From Pseudomonas sp. KNUC1026 (GTDB lineage Bacteria; Pseudomonadota; Gammaproteobacteria; Pseudomonadales; Pseudomonadaceae): a stretch of DNA of 64,000 nt. The stretch lies in contig NZ_CP087138.1 in assembly GCF_021650705.1 (NCBI RefSeq), forward strand, positions 2,480,001 through 2,544,000. Direction: 5' to 3'. A program made the translations under genes and the position numbers. The notes beneath the pieces are model-generated. The model saw nothing but the letters and a program-made list of their open reading frames with translations. It was not told the DNA's origin and did not search any database. The stretch's first letter is position 1, and every line of letters begins with the position of its first letter. This document shows positions 62,028 to 64,000 of this stretch, one piece after another.

Positions 62028-63545
62028 CGACGAAGGCCCGGCCTTGGCGGTGAACGGCGGCTTGGCGAAGAACACCAGGATGATCAGCCCGGCAAAGATC
62101 CAGCCCAGCATCGTGAAGTAGTCCACGGTCGAGAACATGTACGCCTGGCTGTTCACCATCTGCTCGAGCTGCGCGTAGCTGCGGCTGCCCGCGCCACCCA
62201 ATTGCGACAGCGCCTGCTGCGTGTGCGGGTCATACACGCTGACATTCTCGGACAGGTACGCATGGTGCATGTCCGCCCGGCGAATCCAGATCCAGGTGGT
62301 CAGCGAGGCGGCGAAGCTGCCGCCCAGCGTGCGCAGGAAGGTTGCCAGGCCCGAGCCATCGGCGATCATCTGCGGCGGCAGGTTGGAGAGCAGAATGCTC
62401 AGCGTCGGCATGAAGAACAGCGCCACACCGATGCCCATGAACAGCTGCACCAGCGCCACGTGAGTCACGTCCACCTCGGTGGTGAAGGTGGCGCGCATGA
62501 AGCACGACAGGCCGATGGCGGTGAACGACAGCCCCGCCAGGATGCGCAGGTCGAACTTGTGCGCATAGCGGCCCACGAACGGCGACATCACCACCGGCAG
62601 CAGGCCGATGGGCGCCACCGCCAGGCCCGCCCAGGTGGCGGTGTAGCCCATCTGCGTCTGCAGCCACTGCGGCAGCAGCAGGTTGATGCCGAAGAACCCC
62701 GCGTAGCCGAACACCAGCACCAGCGTGCCCACCGCGAAGTTGCGGTTGGCGAACAACCGCAGGTTGACCACCGGGTGCTCGTCGGTCAGCTCCCAGATCA
62801 CGAACACCGCCAGCGCCACTGCCGAGATGGCGGTGCCGACGACGATGAAGGTCGACTCGAACCAGTCCAGGTCGTTGCCCTTGTCGAGCACCACTTGCAA
62901 GGCGCCCACGCCGATCATCAGGCTGATCAGCCCCACGTAGTCCATCGGCTGGCGGGTGATGGTCACCGGCCGTGCCGCCAGTTGCTGGCGCACCACGGCG
63001 GCCGCGAACAGGCCCACCGGGATGTTGATGAAGAAGATCCACGGCCAGCTGTAGCTGTCGGTGATCCAGCCGCCGAGGATGGGGCCGGCAATGGGCGCCA
63101 CCACCGTGACCATCGCCAACAGCGCCAGCGCCATGCCGCGCTTGGCAGGCGGATACACCGCCAGCAGCAGGGTCTGGGTCATCGGGTACAGCGGGCCGGC
63201 CACCGCGCCTTGCAGCACGCGAAAGCCCACCAGTTCCGGCATCGAGGTGGAGATGCCGCACAGAAACGAGGCGATCACGAACAGCAAGGTGGCCCAGATG
63301 AACAGCTTCACCTCGCCCACTCGCCGGCTCATCCAGCCGGTCAGCGGCAAAGCGATGGCGTTGGCCACGGCGAAGGAGGTAATCACCCAGGTGCCCTGCT
63401 CCGAACTCACCGCCAGGTTGCCGGAAATGGTCGGCAGCGCCACGTTGGCGATGGTGGTGTCCAGCACCTGCATGAAGGTGGCCAGCGACAGCCCGATGGT
63501 GCTGAGCACCAGGCTGGGCGGCTTGAAGTAACCGTTATTGCTCAT
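62016..63545 (-). CDS. EmrB-type MFS multidrug efflux transporter (DHA2, 14 TM)
   Basis: 509 residues, inner membrane. The opening STIGLSLATFMQVLDTTIANVALPTI with motif D1 (LDTTIANVALP), motif A GWMSRRVGEVKLF, and motif C region APIAGPILGGWITDSYSWPWIFFINIPVG mark the DHA2 family. It pumps hydrophobic drugs out with protons. Intact; ATG 63545 (MSNNGYFKPPSL). The EmrA-like adaptor gene lies 43 bases upstream in the same direction, so the two form a tripartite pump with an outer membrane channel. Confidence 0.94.
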   Translation of the reverse strand: MSNNGYFKPPSLVLSTIGLSLATFMQVLDTTIANVALPTISGNLAVSSEQGTWVITSFAVANAIALPLTGWMSRRVGEVKLFIWATLLFVIASFLCGISTSMPELVGFRVLQGAVAGPLYPMTQTLLLAVYPPAKRGMALALLAMVTVVAPIAGPILGGWITDSYSWPWIFFINIPVGLFAAAVVRQQLAARPVTITRQPMDYVGLISLMIGVGALQVVLDKGNDLDWFESTFIVVGTAISAVALAVFVIWELTDEHPVVNLRLFANRNFAVGTLVLVFGYAGFFGINLLLPQWLQTQMGYTATWAGLAVAPIGLLPVVMSPFVGRYAHKFDLRILAGLSFTAIGLSCFMRATFTTEVDVTHVALVQLFMGIGVALFFMPTLSILLSNLPPQMIADGSGLATFLRTLGGSFAASLTTWIWIRRADMHHAYLSENVSVYDPHTQQALSQLGGAGSRSYAQLEQMVNSQAYMFSTVDYFTMLGWIFAGLIILVFFAKPPFTAKAGPSSSGH

Positions 63546-63588
63546 GTTCGATACCTGCGCGGGCCCCGCGGGCGGGGCCATGGGCGGC

Positions 63589-64000
63589 TCAACGCTGGGC
63601 GGCTTTGCCCATCGCGCTGTTGTCGTGGATCAGCCGCGCGATCAGGTCGTCGGCCTCGCCCAGCTGCTTGTCATACACCTGGGTGCTGAACGACGCCTGC
63701 TGCGGCGGTTGCTGCGCCAGCATCGCGCCGTTGGTGTCGTGCAGGTCCACGTCGACCACGGTCGACAGGCCGATGCGCAGCGGGTGGTCACGCAGGTGGT
63801 CCGGCTCAAGCTTGATGCGCACCGGCACCCGCTGAACGATCTTGATCCAGTTTCCGGTGGCGTTCTGCGCCGGCAGCAGCGCAAACGCACTGCCGGTGCC
63901 GGCGCCCAGGCTTTCGACGGTGCCTTTGTATTCCACGTCATCGCCGTAGATGTCGGCGGTAATGGTCACCGGCTGGCCGATGCGCATCTGGCGTAATTGG
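63589..64000 (-). CDS. EmrA-like membrane fusion protein, 5' end outside window
   Basis: Only the last ~136 residues are present; the frame runs open to the right edge. QMRIGQPVTITADIYGDDVEYKGTVESLGAGTGSAFALLPAQNATGNWIKIVQRVPVRIKLEPDHLRDHPLRIGLSTVVDVD is the beta-barrel and membrane-proximal end of HlyD/EmrA periplasmic adaptors. The GSAFALLPAQNATGNWIKIVQRVPV segment is diagnostic of EmrA. It would connect the EmrB pump to an outer membrane channel. Confidence 0.92.
   Translation of the reverse strand, partial: QLRQMRIGQPVTITADIYGDDVEYKGTVESLGAGTGSAFALLPAQNATGNWIKIVQRVPVRIKLEPDHLRDHPLRIGLSTVVDVDLHDTNGAMLAQQPPQQASFSTQVYDKQLGEADDLIARLIHDNSAMGKAAQR

Overview
The window is GC-rich gamma-proteobacterial chromosome that reads as Pseudomonas, most likely the P. 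putida group. The main evidence is the conserved oprF-sigX-cmpX-crfX-cmaX-rraA-estX-ppsA/ppsR block, a LapF-type giant adhesin with its own type I secretion genes, a braC/livKHMGF amino-acid uptake operon and REP-like inverted repeats between genes. No tRNA, rRNA, CRISPR array, insertion sequence or prophage was seen.

Layout. 1-591: 3' end of a GGDEF diguanylate cyclase. 751-16679: lapF-type adhesin (about 33 Ig-like repeats of ~85 residues) followed by TolC, ABC and HlyD-type secretion genes. 16680-21018 (minus): a lipoprotein with a serine-protease-like motif, a membrane-anchored J-like protein paired with HscC, and a DUF2288 protein. 21345-26311: livKHMGF. 26523-34514 (minus): oprF, sigX, cmpX, crfX, cmaX, rraA, estX, ppsA, with ppsR divergent at 34681. 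35605-42326: a catabolic island around a LysR regulator, with a 2-hydroxycarboxylate transporter, a CitE-like lyase, a CaiB/BaiF CoA-transferase, an AtoE-like carrier and a lactonase-like amidohydrolase. 42308-43438: a divergent HxlR regulator and NAD(P)-binding protein. 43432-47298: two adjacent paralogous hybrid histidine kinases. 47535-49203: an acetyltransferase remnant, then a Zur-type operator with folE2 and DUF1826. 49261-50637: DUF1348 and a dienelactone hydrolase-like protein. 50695-58924: a small cold-shock-like protein and a giant RHS/YD-repeat protein. 59054-61076: a sensor kinase/response regulator pair. 61215-62027: a membrane TlpA-like thioredoxin. 62016-64000: an EmrB/EmrA-like efflux pair, the second cut by the window end.

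How genes work together. The cyclase and lapF with its exporter suggest a biofilm module. SigX and OprF form the known envelope-homeostasis locus. PpsR controls PpsA by phosphorylation. The 35.6-42.3 kb island can be assembled into a route in which a lactone or 2-hydroxyacid is imported, opened, activated to a CoA ester and cleaved by a citramalyl/malyl-CoA-lyase-like enzyme. This route is inferred and is the best candidate here for an undescribed pathway.

Quality warning. About 40 single-base frame breaks are scattered over lapF, hscC, the liv operon, ppsA and many other genes, often in short homopolymers, while the protein similarity continues at once in another frame. I treat them as probable sequence errors and annotate the genes as whole, giving break positions.
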